64,000 nucleotides of DNA, taken from positions 43,270 through 107,269 of the forward strand of contig CAVUAC010000063.1 in the NCBI GenBank assembly GCA_963739335.1. The letters are read 5' to 3'. Made by a program: the position numbers and the translations under genes. Numbering within the stretch: the first letter of the stretch is position 1; each line of letters starts with the position of its first letter. The DNA is from UBA9647 sp963739335 (GTDB taxonomy: Bacteria; Bacteroidota; Ignavibacteria; UBA10030). The notes under the pieces are model-generated. The model searched no databases and was not told the DNA's origin. It saw nothing but the letters and a program-made list of their open reading frames with translations. Positions 1 through 7,681 of this stretch are shown piece by piece.

Positions 1-15
1 GCTTCTATCCATACC

Positions 16-1038
16 TCATCTGTATTTTTGAGGCCTGAAGAGGAAGAACGCTCTGAAGACACGAAAGATCATGTACGCAAAGAAACCGAGTGTCGAGAAG
101 TAGATATAGAATTCTCTGTTTTCCATGCCGATGGAGAAAATCTTGAAGATCGTGAATATGCTCACACCAAAGATGTAGATCGGCCCCATGTTGAAGTAAT
201 GACCTTCGTCGACCTGGCGGAGTTTGCGAATCTCGTCGGTGTCGAGATATTTCTCACGGGAGCCGTGCCAGAGCATGTTCTTGATATGAAATGGATTGCC
301 GTTGGATGCTTTGAGGATCTCCCTTCGATATAGTTCTGGGTCAATGATGTGCAGAGGGTAGTTCTCGAAAAAGTAGTTGATGAGCTGGATGGAAACGCTT
401 TCCGGCAAAGGCTCCAATTCGATCTTGGTGAAGGAAGCCCAGATGCGCTTGAAGAAGAAGTTCTCCTTCATTTGAACAACCGCCGCACAGATGAGAGCAA
501 TGTTCAAAAGGGTCTCCAAGAATTTCTGTTGAGTGGGCGAGATTCTGTCCAGGTTGTCAAAGAAGATGAGATAAGGTTTTTGCGATTGGGAGATCCCTTC
601 GAAAATCAACGCTTGCAGTTTGTTGGCCCCGAGGCCTGACAGCTGCTTTTTTGCCGAGGTCCAGTCTGAGCGCTCCTCGTCGAGCTCTACGTGAAGATCC
701 CCCAGATAGAAGAGGTCCTCGGCAATTTCCTTGAGGCAATCACCTAACGGGCTGGAGTGTTCGATGAAGAGCATCTTGTATTGGTCTGGTTTGATTCGAA
801 CACCCAGGTTGCCGCGTAGCTGGGCGATGATGTTCGCTGAGAAATCGATACGCCTGGTTCGCCCCGAGAGGATCCACTTTGCTTCGAGCATTAGCCGACT
901 CTTGCCAATGCCCTTGTCTCCTGCGATCAGTGTGTGACGGCCTTTGGAAAGATTCTTGACGAGTTGATACAATTCTTCGGTCCTGCCAAAAAAGGTTGTG
1001 TCCTGCCGTAGGTCTGATGAGGGCCCGGATTTGTTCAC
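16..1038 (-). CDS. Membrane-anchored AAA-type ATPase
   Basis: P-loop ATPase of about 340 residues. Walker A (GDKGIGKS) is near residues 40-47 and a Walker B-like strand (LIFFDNLD) near 157-164. The last 60 residues form two hydrophobic segments, so the ATPase probably faces the cytoplasm while anchored in the membrane. I chose a GTG start because its GTG overlaps the TGA of the upstream RadA-like gene (GTGA), which implies translational coupling. An ATG 17 codons upstream (1089) is the alternative and would overlap that gene by 55 bases. The neighbour suggests a DNA-related role, but the substrate is unknown. It resembles bacterial STAND/AAA_16-type ATPases only in general form. Confidence 0.75.
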   Translation of the reverse strand: MNKSGPSSDLRQDTTFFGRTEELYQLVKNLSKGRHTLIAGDKGIGKSRLMLEAKWILSGRTRRIDFSANIIAQLRGNLGVRIKPDQYKMLFIEHSSPLGDCLKEIAEDLFYLGDLHVELDEERSDWTSAKKQLSGLGANKLQALIFEGISQSQKPYLIFFDNLDRISPTQQKFLETLLNIALICAAVVQMKENFFFKRIWASFTKIELEPLPESVSIQLINYFFENYPLHIIDPELYRREILKASNGNPFHIKNMLWHGSREKYLDTDEIRKLRQVDEGHYFNMGPIYIFGVSIFTIFKIFSIGMENREFYIYFSTLGFFAYMIFRVFRAFFLFRPQKYR

Positions 1039-1823
1039 GGTTTCATCCGGAGGAATACTACTCCTGTGTTTCGCATATATAGCATGCATCGGGGCGCAGT
1101 TGACCCAAAGCGATTCTTGGAAGCAAATAGAATACGGTGATGACTCTGGCCTTCTTGAATGTCGAGATGCAAAACTACGTCGACAGCGTGCTCGAGAAGT
1201 TTCGGCCCAGCCGCTGTTTTGTTTTTTGTAACCTGTCCGACAATGATGAGCACAAGGTTCTTCTGCTGGGCCAGTCGGCGCAGGATATAACTACATTTTC
1301 GTATTTGCGTAGCACTTCCCGGCAAGGAGGTCGTCGCGTCGGAATATATGGTTTGAATTGAATCTACAATGAGCATCCGTATCTTTGTCTGGTCGACGTG
1401 TGAAAGGACTGCGCTCACGCTCGTTTCGAAGAGGACGAGTATGTTCTGCGACGATATCCTCAGGCGATCGGCTCGAAGCTTTAGCTGCTGAACAGACTCT
1501 TCCCCCGTGACGTATAGTGACGGGATGTTCATCTTCTTGAGCAGCTGCATGAGTAAGGTTGACTTGCCTGCGCCTGGAGGTCCGGTGATGAGAACCGAGC
1601 TTCCGGGAACAAAGCCATCGCCCAGCAATATGTCGAGTTGTTCGATCCTGGTCTTGATTCTTGGTACGACGAACGATTCAATTTTGGCAAGTGCAACAGG
1701 TTGTGCGCTCGGGTTAGAAATGACATTCGTTTGCTTTCTGAGAGAATTCCATCGGCCGCAATCGGGACACGCAAGTTGGAAATTCTGGAAGATGGAATTG
1801 CATTTTGCACAGACATAGGGCAT
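1035..1823 (-). CDS. RadA-like ATPase lacking the Lon-type C-terminal domain
   Basis: A 262-residue relative of the DNA repair protein RadA/Sms. It has the N-terminal C4 zinc finger (C5, C8, C19, C22), Walker A GPPGAGKST at 81-89, a Walker B-like strand (MLIVDSIQT) and the RadA signature KNRFG at 236-240. It then ends, whereas canonical RadA is about 450 residues with a LonC-like domain. RadA is a RecA-like motor acting on recombination intermediates, and the missing domain is the one that forms the hexamer platform. I started at the ATG that places the zinc finger at the N-terminus; the open frame continues upstream without homology. It is coupled to the downstream AAA ATPase. It may be a mobile-element RadA paralogue rather than the housekeeping gene. 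Confidence 0.85.
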   Translation of the reverse strand: MPYVCAKCNSIFQNFQLACPDCGRWNSLRKQTNVISNPSAQPVALAKIESFVVPRIKTRIEQLDILLGDGFVPGSSVLITGPPGAGKSTLLMQLLKKMNIPSLYVTGEESVQQLKLRADRLRISSQNILVLFETSVSAVLSHVDQTKIRMLIVDSIQTIYSDATTSLPGSATQIRKCSYILRRLAQQKNLVLIIVGQVTKNKTAAGPKLLEHAVDVVLHLDIQEGQSHHRILFASKNRFGSTAPRCMLYMRNTGVVFLRMKP

Positions 1824-1893
1824 GAGAGATCCATGTGTTTCGGAATAATGGAATGGTGTAGTGGAGTATGAATCTGTTCGACCTCTCCTTTGT

Positions 1894-1913
1894 CCCCTCC
1901 TTAGGAGGAGGGG
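1894..1913. terminator. Perfect 8-bp G/C-rich hairpin between genes
   Basis: CCCCTCCT, loop TAGG, AGGAGGGG. It lies in the 158-base gap between the end of the YdjM-like gene (1982) and the RadA-like start (1823). No T-run is obvious on the minus side, so it may be a pause or terminator hairpin. It resembles the G-rich hairpins at 9443 and 11614. Confidence 0.45.
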
Positions 1914-1981
1914 AAGGCTTGGGAGGCAATGGAAGTGCGACCTCCCCTTCGTTACCTTCTCGGAGAGGAAGGGATGAATTG

Positions 1982-3640
1982 TCATTTGAGGCGCTTGATG
2001 ATGAATGTGATTTGGGTTTTGTTGTTGTGTGGGACCTGACGGATATCCATAAGCAGGCCGTTGACGGTTGAGAGGACCTCGGATTGTGTTTCGGCTGCCT
2101 TTGCTTTTGCTCTGAGCTGTTGATTTGCAAGAATCAGTTTTCGAATGTCCAGTGCGATCTTCGATGAGGTCGCGGCTCTTGACGCATTGAGCTGAGAAAG
2201 AAGAGTCTTGCTCTTTTGCCATTTCAGCTCGGAGAGCTTGAGGACGGGATCAGATGTGAATCCGTCTTTCGAGAGCTCGGTTCGATGACTATGTTCTATT
2301 GAGTCGATCTTTACGGTTTGCTCCGCGTTGGCGATCTTCTGATCGATGTCTGATAAAAAGGAAACCTTCTGGCTTTCGAGCAATTGGATTCGCTCTTGAT
2401 TCAGGCTGATTTGATCCTGGAAAAACTGGGCAAGGTTCTTCCTGGCGATGAGTTCTTTTTCTCTGACTGTGTCCCCCCTCGACTTGTAGAACACCACGGA
2501 TTCCTTTGGATCGAGCGTGAAGGAAATCTGGGTAAAGTTCTCGAGTTTTGGCAAGGTCAACCCTACCGGAGAATGACCCTCCTGGCCTTTGCCGGGAAGA
2601 ATCGATTTGACTGTCAAGATGCCCTTCGTGATGAAGACGTACTCGAGATTGAAGGTGCAAATATCGTGGTATCTGGCGTAGTTGAACTTGATCGTGCCTC
2701 CACCCCCGGTGACCGGGCTGAAGATTCTAATGTTTTCAGGGAGTGAGACTCTGTCCGCGGTCGAGAGATCGCCGAAGAGATAGTTCTCCATTGATGTGTC
2801 GATGTACGTCGTGATTTGCGAAAGCAGTTGGTTGCTGAGATCGATGCTTCGAACGAAGGAACGAGCGGGCTCACCTTTCTGACAAAGTATGTTCTCCGCG
2901 ACATAGTCGGCCTCAAAGTCTTTTCCGAGGGTGTGCAGGTCGCCATCGACTCCCTTGAAAATCAGAGTAGAGGGATTTAGGGCCCCGATGACCTCAACTG
3001 TACCGTTGGAGGGTTGTTTCGTGAGCATGTTGTAGGCCGTAGTGTTCGCGAACACCAGGTTGTCTTTTGAAAATCCGTTGTAGTCACGGACAGCTGACTC
3101 AATATTCCCTTGTGTGGATCGGATGAACCGTTCATATCCCTGGTTGGCGATCAAGAAGACCGGAATGCAGCCAAGGAGGAAGAAAAGCCCGAGTATCCTG
3201 TCCATCCTGGATCCAGTCTGTAGCCGATACCGGTGGGGATTATTGACCTCCAACGGGAATACGCACTTCAAGCTTGACAGAGGATAGAAAAGCTTGACGC
3301 CGTGGACCGTCATTGTGTCAAGGAAAGGGTGTGAGGCGTATCCGGCCAAAAGGCAAGTGTAGGTGTTTGGGCTCAGCAAGTGGAGAGGAAGGAGAATGGT
3401 GGCAAGCGTGACGATGAATATGACCGAGTGTGTGAGGGTGCGATGACCAAATCGGCGCTCCAGTTTGTTGGAGATGAATGGAATTGCCCGGCCGGGGAGA
3501 CTTGCAGCTGTGTCGATGTCCGGCAAGACTGATGCGATCGCAATGGTGGCAGCGTTGGGAGTGTTCAATGCTACACCCGTAGTTGTGAGCAGGAGCAAGT
3601 AAGTGAATTCAGCGAATGTTATGTGAGTGGGAGCGGTCAT
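1982..3640 (-). CDS. Membrane-bound metal-dependent hydrolase (YdjM/DUF457-like) with coiled-coil tail
   Basis: A 552-residue protein. The first 180 residues carry the DUF457/YdjM membrane hydrolase pattern: LPDID near 39-43, GHRTLTHS at 65-72 and SHPFLDTMTVHG near 103-114, which are the predicted metal ligands, between hydrophobic segments at about 8-30, 72-90 and 148-166. The rest is not part of that family: a predicted beta-rich stretch and then a charged, probably coiled-coil region from about 400 to 540. Most family members stop after the membrane domain, so the long tail is unusual. The start is the ATG directly before the first membrane segment; upstream codons are low-complexity. Its substrate is unknown; E. 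coli YdjM is an SOS-regulated inner-membrane protein. Confidence 0.8.
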   Translation of the reverse strand: MTAPTHITFAEFTYLLLLTTTGVALNTPNAATIAIASVLPDIDTAASLPGRAIPFISNKLERRFGHRTLTHSVIFIVTLATILLPLHLLSPNTYTCLLAGYASHPFLDTMTVHGVKLFYPLSSLKCVFPLEVNNPHRYRLQTGSRMDRILGLFFLLGCIPVFLIANQGYERFIRSTQGNIESAVRDYNGFSKDNLVFANTTAYNMLTKQPSNGTVEVIGALNPSTLIFKGVDGDLHTLGKDFEADYVAENILCQKGEPARSFVRSIDLSNQLLSQITTYIDTSMENYLFGDLSTADRVSLPENIRIFSPVTGGGGTIKFNYARYHDICTFNLEYVFITKGILTVKSILPGKGQEGHSPVGLTLPKLENFTQISFTLDPKESVVFYKSRGDTVREKELIARKNLAQFFQDQISLNQERIQLLESQKVSFLSDIDQKIANAEQTVKIDSIEHSHRTELSKDGFTSDPVLKLSELKWQKSKTLLSQLNASRAATSSKIALDIRKLILANQQLRAKAKAAETQSEVLSTVNGLLMDIRQVPHNNKTQITFIIKRLK

Positions 3641-3839
3641 CAGATGGTTGATGGATGATGGATGATGGGTGATGGTGCACCTTTTCGATGTATTGGCATA
3701 GGATGCTAGTGAGGCGATACAAATCCATTTCGGTGACGATGGATTCGCCGCTCCGCCCATCCAGCTGAAGCGTCTTGGACCAAGCGTTTAGGATCGTTTG
3801 AATCTCAGGGGCAGTAGGGATCCTGCGCACGATGGACAT
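3609..3839 (-). CDS. Small hypothetical protein
   Basis: A 76-residue frame whose ATG falls two bases after the stop of the PolX-like gene and whose end overlaps the start of the YdjM-like gene by 32 bases. This gap-free packing supports a real gene. The first 55 residues look globular, with mixed alpha/beta composition, while the last 20 (His/Ser-rich) read through a repetitive stretch and look like a run-on. No family recognised. Confidence 0.45.
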   Translation of the reverse strand: MSIVRRIPTAPEIQTILNAWSKTLQLDGRSGESIVTEMDLYRLTSILCQYIEKVHHHPSSIIHQPSDDRSHSHNIR

Positions 3840-3841
3840 TC

Positions 3842-4384
3842 TCAGTACTCCCTTTCCTCAGGCGGTCGATACTCTAACCTCAAATGGCGAAAAATCTCTT
3901 CTTCGCTGCGAATGGGAATGATGCTTCCTGTGTCTGTCAACAATCCGCTGCCATCCGCCTTGAGGTGCATATGGAGTTCCATCGCTCTTCGAGCAAGTTT
4001 GACGTTGTGGTTACGGCTGCCTGTGCGAATTAGGAGCAAAGTCCACCACGTCGGCTCGGTGGCGACGTACAAGTCGATAGGAACGGCATCATCATCGACC
4101 GTTTTGAAGAAGCGTTTGATCTTTGAGCCGTTTGCCTCAAGCTCTAAGTCTCCCTGCAGACAGAGTTGAGAAAGCTGTTTGTCGAGCTGATTCTCTTGAA
4201 CTGGTTCACCGAAGAGGGTGTCGTCGTCCGCCTGGATGAACCTAGGAATCGCGAGGATATCGATGTCGTTGACAGCGACTTTGAGTCGGCGAAGTGAACC
4301 TACGATTTCGATGCGGTCGCAGGCTGCGGATATCTGGTTGATGAAGTCTTCGGCGATCTCACGGGCGAAGGTGTCGGGGAACAT
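3842..4384 (-). CDS. Stand-alone PolX-type DNA polymerase beta nucleotidyltransferase
   Basis: A 180-residue family X polymerase palm and thumb. The nucleotidyltransferase signature is complete: GSLRR at 29-33, the catalytic pair D40 and D42 in NDIDIL, and the third aspartate D104 in PIDLYVA. The thumb-like end (RTGSRNHN near 118-125, then YRPPEERE) matches the C-terminus of PolX polymerase domains. Full bacterial PolX is about 570 residues with helix-hairpin-helix and PHP exonuclease domains; both are absent, as in some phage- and plasmid-coded versions. The ATG at 4384 sits where the domain begins; the longer open frame upstream runs into repeat family A. Probably acts in gap filling. Confidence 0.85.
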   Translation of the reverse strand: MFPDTFAREIAEDFINQISAACDRIEIVGSLRRLKVAVNDIDILAIPRFIQADDDTLFGEPVQENQLDKQLSQLCLQGDLELEANGSKIKRFFKTVDDDAVPIDLYVATEPTWWTLLLIRTGSRNHNVKLARRAMELHMHLKADGSGLLTDTGSIIPIRSEEEIFRHLRLEYRPPEEREY

Positions 4385-4460
4385 GGACGGATCTAGATTA
4401 GTTAATTGGTGATTGGTTAATTGGTGAGTGGTTAGTTCGTTAATTAGTGAATGATGTCGC

Positions 4461-4655
4461 CGCTTTTCTTTTGCTTGTCCAAAAGAAAAGCGGCAGAAAA
4501 GAAAAGGACACCCGAAATCAAATCGCACGCACAAGGAGCAACAGTCTTGGGTAGAAGTGATGCAGGAACTGTTAGCTCGACGAGTTTTCTCGTCGACCAC
4601 CTTTGACCGGAGATCTACCTACGCACACCGCCGTGATTTCGGGGCCAACGCACAA
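4461..4655. repeat. Family A two-hairpin dispersed repeat, copy 1
   Basis: Begins with a perfect 14-bp stem (CCGCTTTTCTTTTG / its complement at 4481-4494) around the loop CTTGTC. It then carries the conserved downstream blocks GGACACCCGAAATC and CGCACACCGCCGTGATTTCGG. The second internal hairpin is degenerate here. It lies between the PolX-like and DUF4373 genes. Confidence 0.75.
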
Positions 4656-4692
4656 AAGCGCACATACAAGTCGAACATATCAGCATCCTAAA

Positions 4693-5826
4693 CTATGGGG
4701 GACGGTTGTGGGGTAAAGAGCGCTTCATCAGCACGGTGGCGGATTGTTCTTCCTCCGCTGTGAGCAGCTGAACCCAGGGTAGCGTTCCATCGCCGTTGCC
4801 GTGGAGGCAGGTCCACATCCAGGCGAAGGGATTGGCAATACGAGCTTTCTCACTGGCCTTCAACATCAACCTCAGAGCACGCAGGACAAGTTCTGGGTAG
4901 TTCACCTTCTCAGTGAGGACGTTGTATGCGTGATAGCACATCCTGAGTTTGTAGTCATCAGAGCCGCCTAGGAAAAGTTTGCGGAGCTCTGAATCGAGCG
5001 GGACCCAGTCAAACCTGTTTGAACGATCTTCGTTCCAATTGGCTATTTCGGACCGGAACGATTGGGCGTATTCCTCGAATGCGGAGTCTGAGAGAGCGAT
5101 GAGATACAGATCGGTTCCTGACTCGACTCGGTCAGCCTGAATTGCAGGCTCAGCAACCTCCGGCTGAGTGGAAAACTTGTGAATATCTCTGGCGTCTTTA
5201 ACAAGCAAATCTTTTTCTGTTCTCTCTCTATTCTCCTTCTGTATCTGTTCTTCTTCTGTTTCTAGGAGAACTTTCTCTGACTTTGTTCGAAGCGAGTCCG
5301 GAGTTTGTCCGATGTTGTCCGGACAAACTCCGGAGAGTGTTCGGAGATTGTCCGAACAATGTTCGGAGTCTGTGCGAACATTGTCCGTGTTCTTATGCCG
5401 GCGTCGCGTGTAGTCATCCGCACGTTGTTCGAATGAGGGACTGTATAAGACGTTGAATTTCAGCCACTTGTGAGAGTCGAAGAGTCCAACCTGAACGCAG
5501 GTCTCGATGACTTCTTTCAGTTTGCGCAGAGAAGTAAAGAGATTCTTTCCGAGGATTCTTACCGGAAGCCTTGGGACCCTCGCCAGGTCGAGGTGAACTG
5601 CAGAGAAGTTGTCTGCGGCTTTTTCGGAGGTTTGAAGGAGATTCATGAAAGTTTGGTCACTTTCTTCAGAGATTTGCATGACTTTCAGGTGAAATGTGTC
5701 AGAATGTTGTCCGATTTCTTCCAGGAGCCCCCAGTAGATGCCAAGACCCTCGGCTCCATGAGTTGAGCCGAGGATCTGGAGCTTCGGATCATGCCGCGCT
5801 GCACATTCATGGTGGAACCATTTCAT
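4693..5826 (-). CDS. DUF4373 (Lin1244/Lin1753-like) replication-type protein
   Basis: A 377-residue protein whose N-terminus (KWFHHECAARHDPKLQ, then GAEGLGIYWGLLEEIG) matches the DUF4373/Lin1244-Lin1753 winged-helix domain of phage and element replication proteins. Residues 145-215 are a low-complexity hydrophilic linker written by a short tandem DNA repeat. The C-terminal 130 residues look helical and may be the DnaD-like partner-binding part, though I could not confirm that. Family members are usually next to helicase loaders or SSB genes; here the neighbours are PolX and unknown genes. The function is inferred from the family as initiation or primosome assembly. The ATG start is directly at the domain start. 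Confidence 0.75.
   Translation of the reverse strand: MKWFHHECAARHDPKLQILGSTHGAEGLGIYWGLLEEIGQHSDTFHLKVMQISEESDQTFMNLLQTSEKAADNFSAVHLDLARVPRLPVRILGKNLFTSLRKLKEVIETCVQVGLFDSHKWLKFNVLYSPSFEQRADDYTRRRHKNTDNVRTDSEHCSDNLRTLSGVCPDNIGQTPDSLRTKSEKVLLETEEEQIQKENRERTEKDLLVKDARDIHKFSTQPEVAEPAIQADRVESGTDLYLIALSDSAFEEYAQSFRSEIANWNEDRSNRFDWVPLDSELRKLFLGGSDDYKLRMCYHAYNVLTEKVNYPELVLRALRLMLKASEKARIANPFAWMWTCLHGNGDGTLPWVQLLTAEEEQSATVLMKRSLPHNRPP
5290..5395. repeat. Short tandem repeat inside the DUF4373 gene
   Basis: About seven imperfect copies of a 12-18 base unit built on GTCCGGA / GTTCGGA with flipped partners (GTCCGGACAAACTCCGGA and GTGTTCGGAGATTGTCCGAA). The protein reads DNVRTDSEHCSDNLRT-like. Self-complementary units could fold, and their number may vary between strains. 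Confidence 0.7.
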
Positions 5827-5878
5827 AGGATTTACTTTACTTGCCCAATCGAAAATAGAGGCTCAACCCTTACGGGTT

Positions 5879-6090
5879 GTCACTTCTCTTGCTCGTCCAA
5901 GAGAAGTGACCAAGAGAAGGACGCCGAAATCGAAACCCGCTTCATAGAGCTTCCCCCCACATGCCAGAAATTTCGGTGAGGAGTGAATACTGCATTCTCG
6001 ATGGTTGGGTTGCCTTTCACCGAAATTTGAACGCACGTGATTGAGCTGCCGACGCACACTGCCATCGATTTCGGGTAGCTCGGGGCAGGT
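5879..6090. repeat. Family A two-hairpin dispersed repeat, copy 2
   Basis: First stem is a perfect 13-bp pair (GTCACTTCTCTTG at 5879-5891 and its complement at 5898-5910) around the loop CTCGTC. The second hairpin pairs AAATTTCGGTGA with TTTCACCGAAATTT near 5967-6031. It ends in CATCGATTTCGGGTAGCTCGGGGCAG. It truncates an ORF that starts at 6192, coupled (ATGA) to the stop of the gene at 6189. Confidence 0.75.
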
Positions 6091-6188
6091 GATCGTTCCG
6101 CTGTGAAGAAGATGGAAGAAACTCAATTCAGTAAAGCGAAGTAACTCCTGGATCAAATGGAGCAAGAGGAGAATGTAGGGATTAAGCT

Positions 6189-7664
6189 TCATTGAGATCC
6201 TCCGTAAGCAACGTGGGTCACTTTTTCAGCCGATAGTAGAACTGCTCGACTTTGTCGATGACACGATTTCTTTCCAAGAGCTCGGTACTGTTTGTTATAG
6301 AGATCAGCCACCAGTGCCAGTGCAGCCTGTCGGAGCCGGGGACGTTTCAAGAACGACGCTTCAGCTGCGATGTTTTCGATGAGGTCTAGTACGACGATAG
6401 CAGTACCTTCGTTGAGCGAATGGAGATCAAACTCCGGAGTGAGAAACCGGACCTTGGATTCTGCGTCGGCGATAACTGAATCGCATTTGTGACCAAAGCT
6501 ATCAAATACCTGCTGACGAAAAGAGCGAAAGAGACGCTCGAGGAGTCTGACGTATTCAGATGGTTCCTCTTGCGGTCGTTCGTGTTTGGAATCTGACGTG
6601 TCCTCCGTCGGTTGGCCCGCTGCCAATTTCTTGGTTTGGCTCTTGAGTCGCCTTTGAAGGCCCGTGACCCGCCTCTGAAGCCCTGTGTCCCGCCTCTGAA
6701 GAGGCGGGCTAGCCCCTGGCGGCTGGGTAGCTGAAGGAGGTTGGTCTGGCACCCGATGGGTGATGACAAAGGTGCTGGCTTGGGAGCTGTCGTCGTGAAC
6801 GCTGTGAGTGTGATGGTCAACGGCCCGGGGCTCGCCTACAGATGAGCCTTCCGCCAGAGAGGCGGCGGGCATAGGCGAGTTGAGAATCTTATTGATGAAT
6901 GATGTGAATTCCTCTGCCTCTTTCTCATCGTCTGGTGCCAGGGTCTCATCAGCTGAAGAGTCTTTCGAGGTACTCAGCGAACCTGGGGGAGTTCTGCTCA
7001 CACTCGCTGATGTGTCGGCCATTGTGTCAGGAACACGAATGGTCGACTTTATTGATCGTATGGACTGTGAAGCATACCTTTCCTCGATGAGATCTTTGTT
7101 CTTCTCGATGTCGTAAACTAGAATTCGCCCCCGCTTGAAAGCTGGCTGATAATGAATGATGTCGTCGGGCGAATTGATTTCCCGAAGGTCAAGGGATGGA
7201 GTCGGATTCACAAATTCATTGCATTCGATGATCCCCTTTTGGCACTCAGTGCATCTCAGGAGGGTCGCGATTTGCTTCCTTGAGAGACCGTCAATCTGGA
7301 CTTTCACGCAAGGCTCATAGTAGAAGGTTGACCGGAAGCGGTTGAGAACCTGGTCGGATGCGACGTAGAGAGAGACTCGCGTTCGGTCTTCTCTGCCCAG
7401 TAGCGTAAATGTCTGGTACGCAACCTCAGCACGGATTTGAAATCGCAGATCTCGATTCATGCGTGCGCACTCGTAGATATCAGGTCCTCGGAAAAAGAGC
7501 ATATCGTAGTAGCGTGACGCGGGCGTGTCCGAAATTGCAGGTTTCTGTTCGTATGAGATCATGATGAACCCCAACGAATCGCCAGCTTGAGAGCGGACGA
7601 GCAACTGGGGGTCTAGGTGTTTTCCTGGCACGTCGGCGATGATCTGTACTGCATCGTTCAACAT
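6189..7664 (-). CDS. Hypothetical protein with Pro/Ser/Glu-rich middle
   Basis: A 491-residue protein I do not recognise. Residues 1-200 look folded and include a CxxC pair (RCTECQKG near residues 137-144). Residues 200-370 are disordered, rich in Ser, Pro, Glu and Gln, and include a three-fold repeat LQRRDTG / LQRRVTG / LQRRLKS written by near-identical DNA units (6650-6710). Residues 370-491 are helical. No membrane segment or signal peptide is visible, so it is probably cytoplasmic. It starts 18 bases after the end of the upstream secreted MBL-fold gene. Function unknown. Confidence 0.7.
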   Translation of the reverse strand: MLNDAVQIIADVPGKHLDPQLLVRSQAGDSLGFIMISYEQKPAISDTPASRYYDMLFFRGPDIYECARMNRDLRFQIRAEVAYQTFTLLGREDRTRVSLYVASDQVLNRFRSTFYYEPCVKVQIDGLSRKQIATLLRCTECQKGIIECNEFVNPTPSLDLREINSPDDIIHYQPAFKRGRILVYDIEKNKDLIEERYASQSIRSIKSTIRVPDTMADTSASVSRTPPGSLSTSKDSSADETLAPDDEKEAEEFTSFINKILNSPMPAASLAEGSSVGEPRAVDHHTHSVHDDSSQASTFVITHRVPDQPPSATQPPGASPPLQRRDTGLQRRVTGLQRRLKSQTKKLAAGQPTEDTSDSKHERPQEEPSEYVRLLERLFRSFRQQVFDSFGHKCDSVIADAESKVRFLTPEFDLHSLNEGTAIVVLDLIENIAAEASFLKRPRLRQAALALVADLYNKQYRALGKKSCHRQSRAVLLSAEKVTHVAYGGSQ

Positions 7665-7681
7665 TGTTCTTCAGTGCTCAG

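Noticed and set aside
1035..2222. Long open frame for the RadA-like gene with 133 extra N-terminal residues
   Set aside because: The extra part is low-complexity and has no RadA homology. The zinc finger at ATG 1823 is the normal N-terminus.
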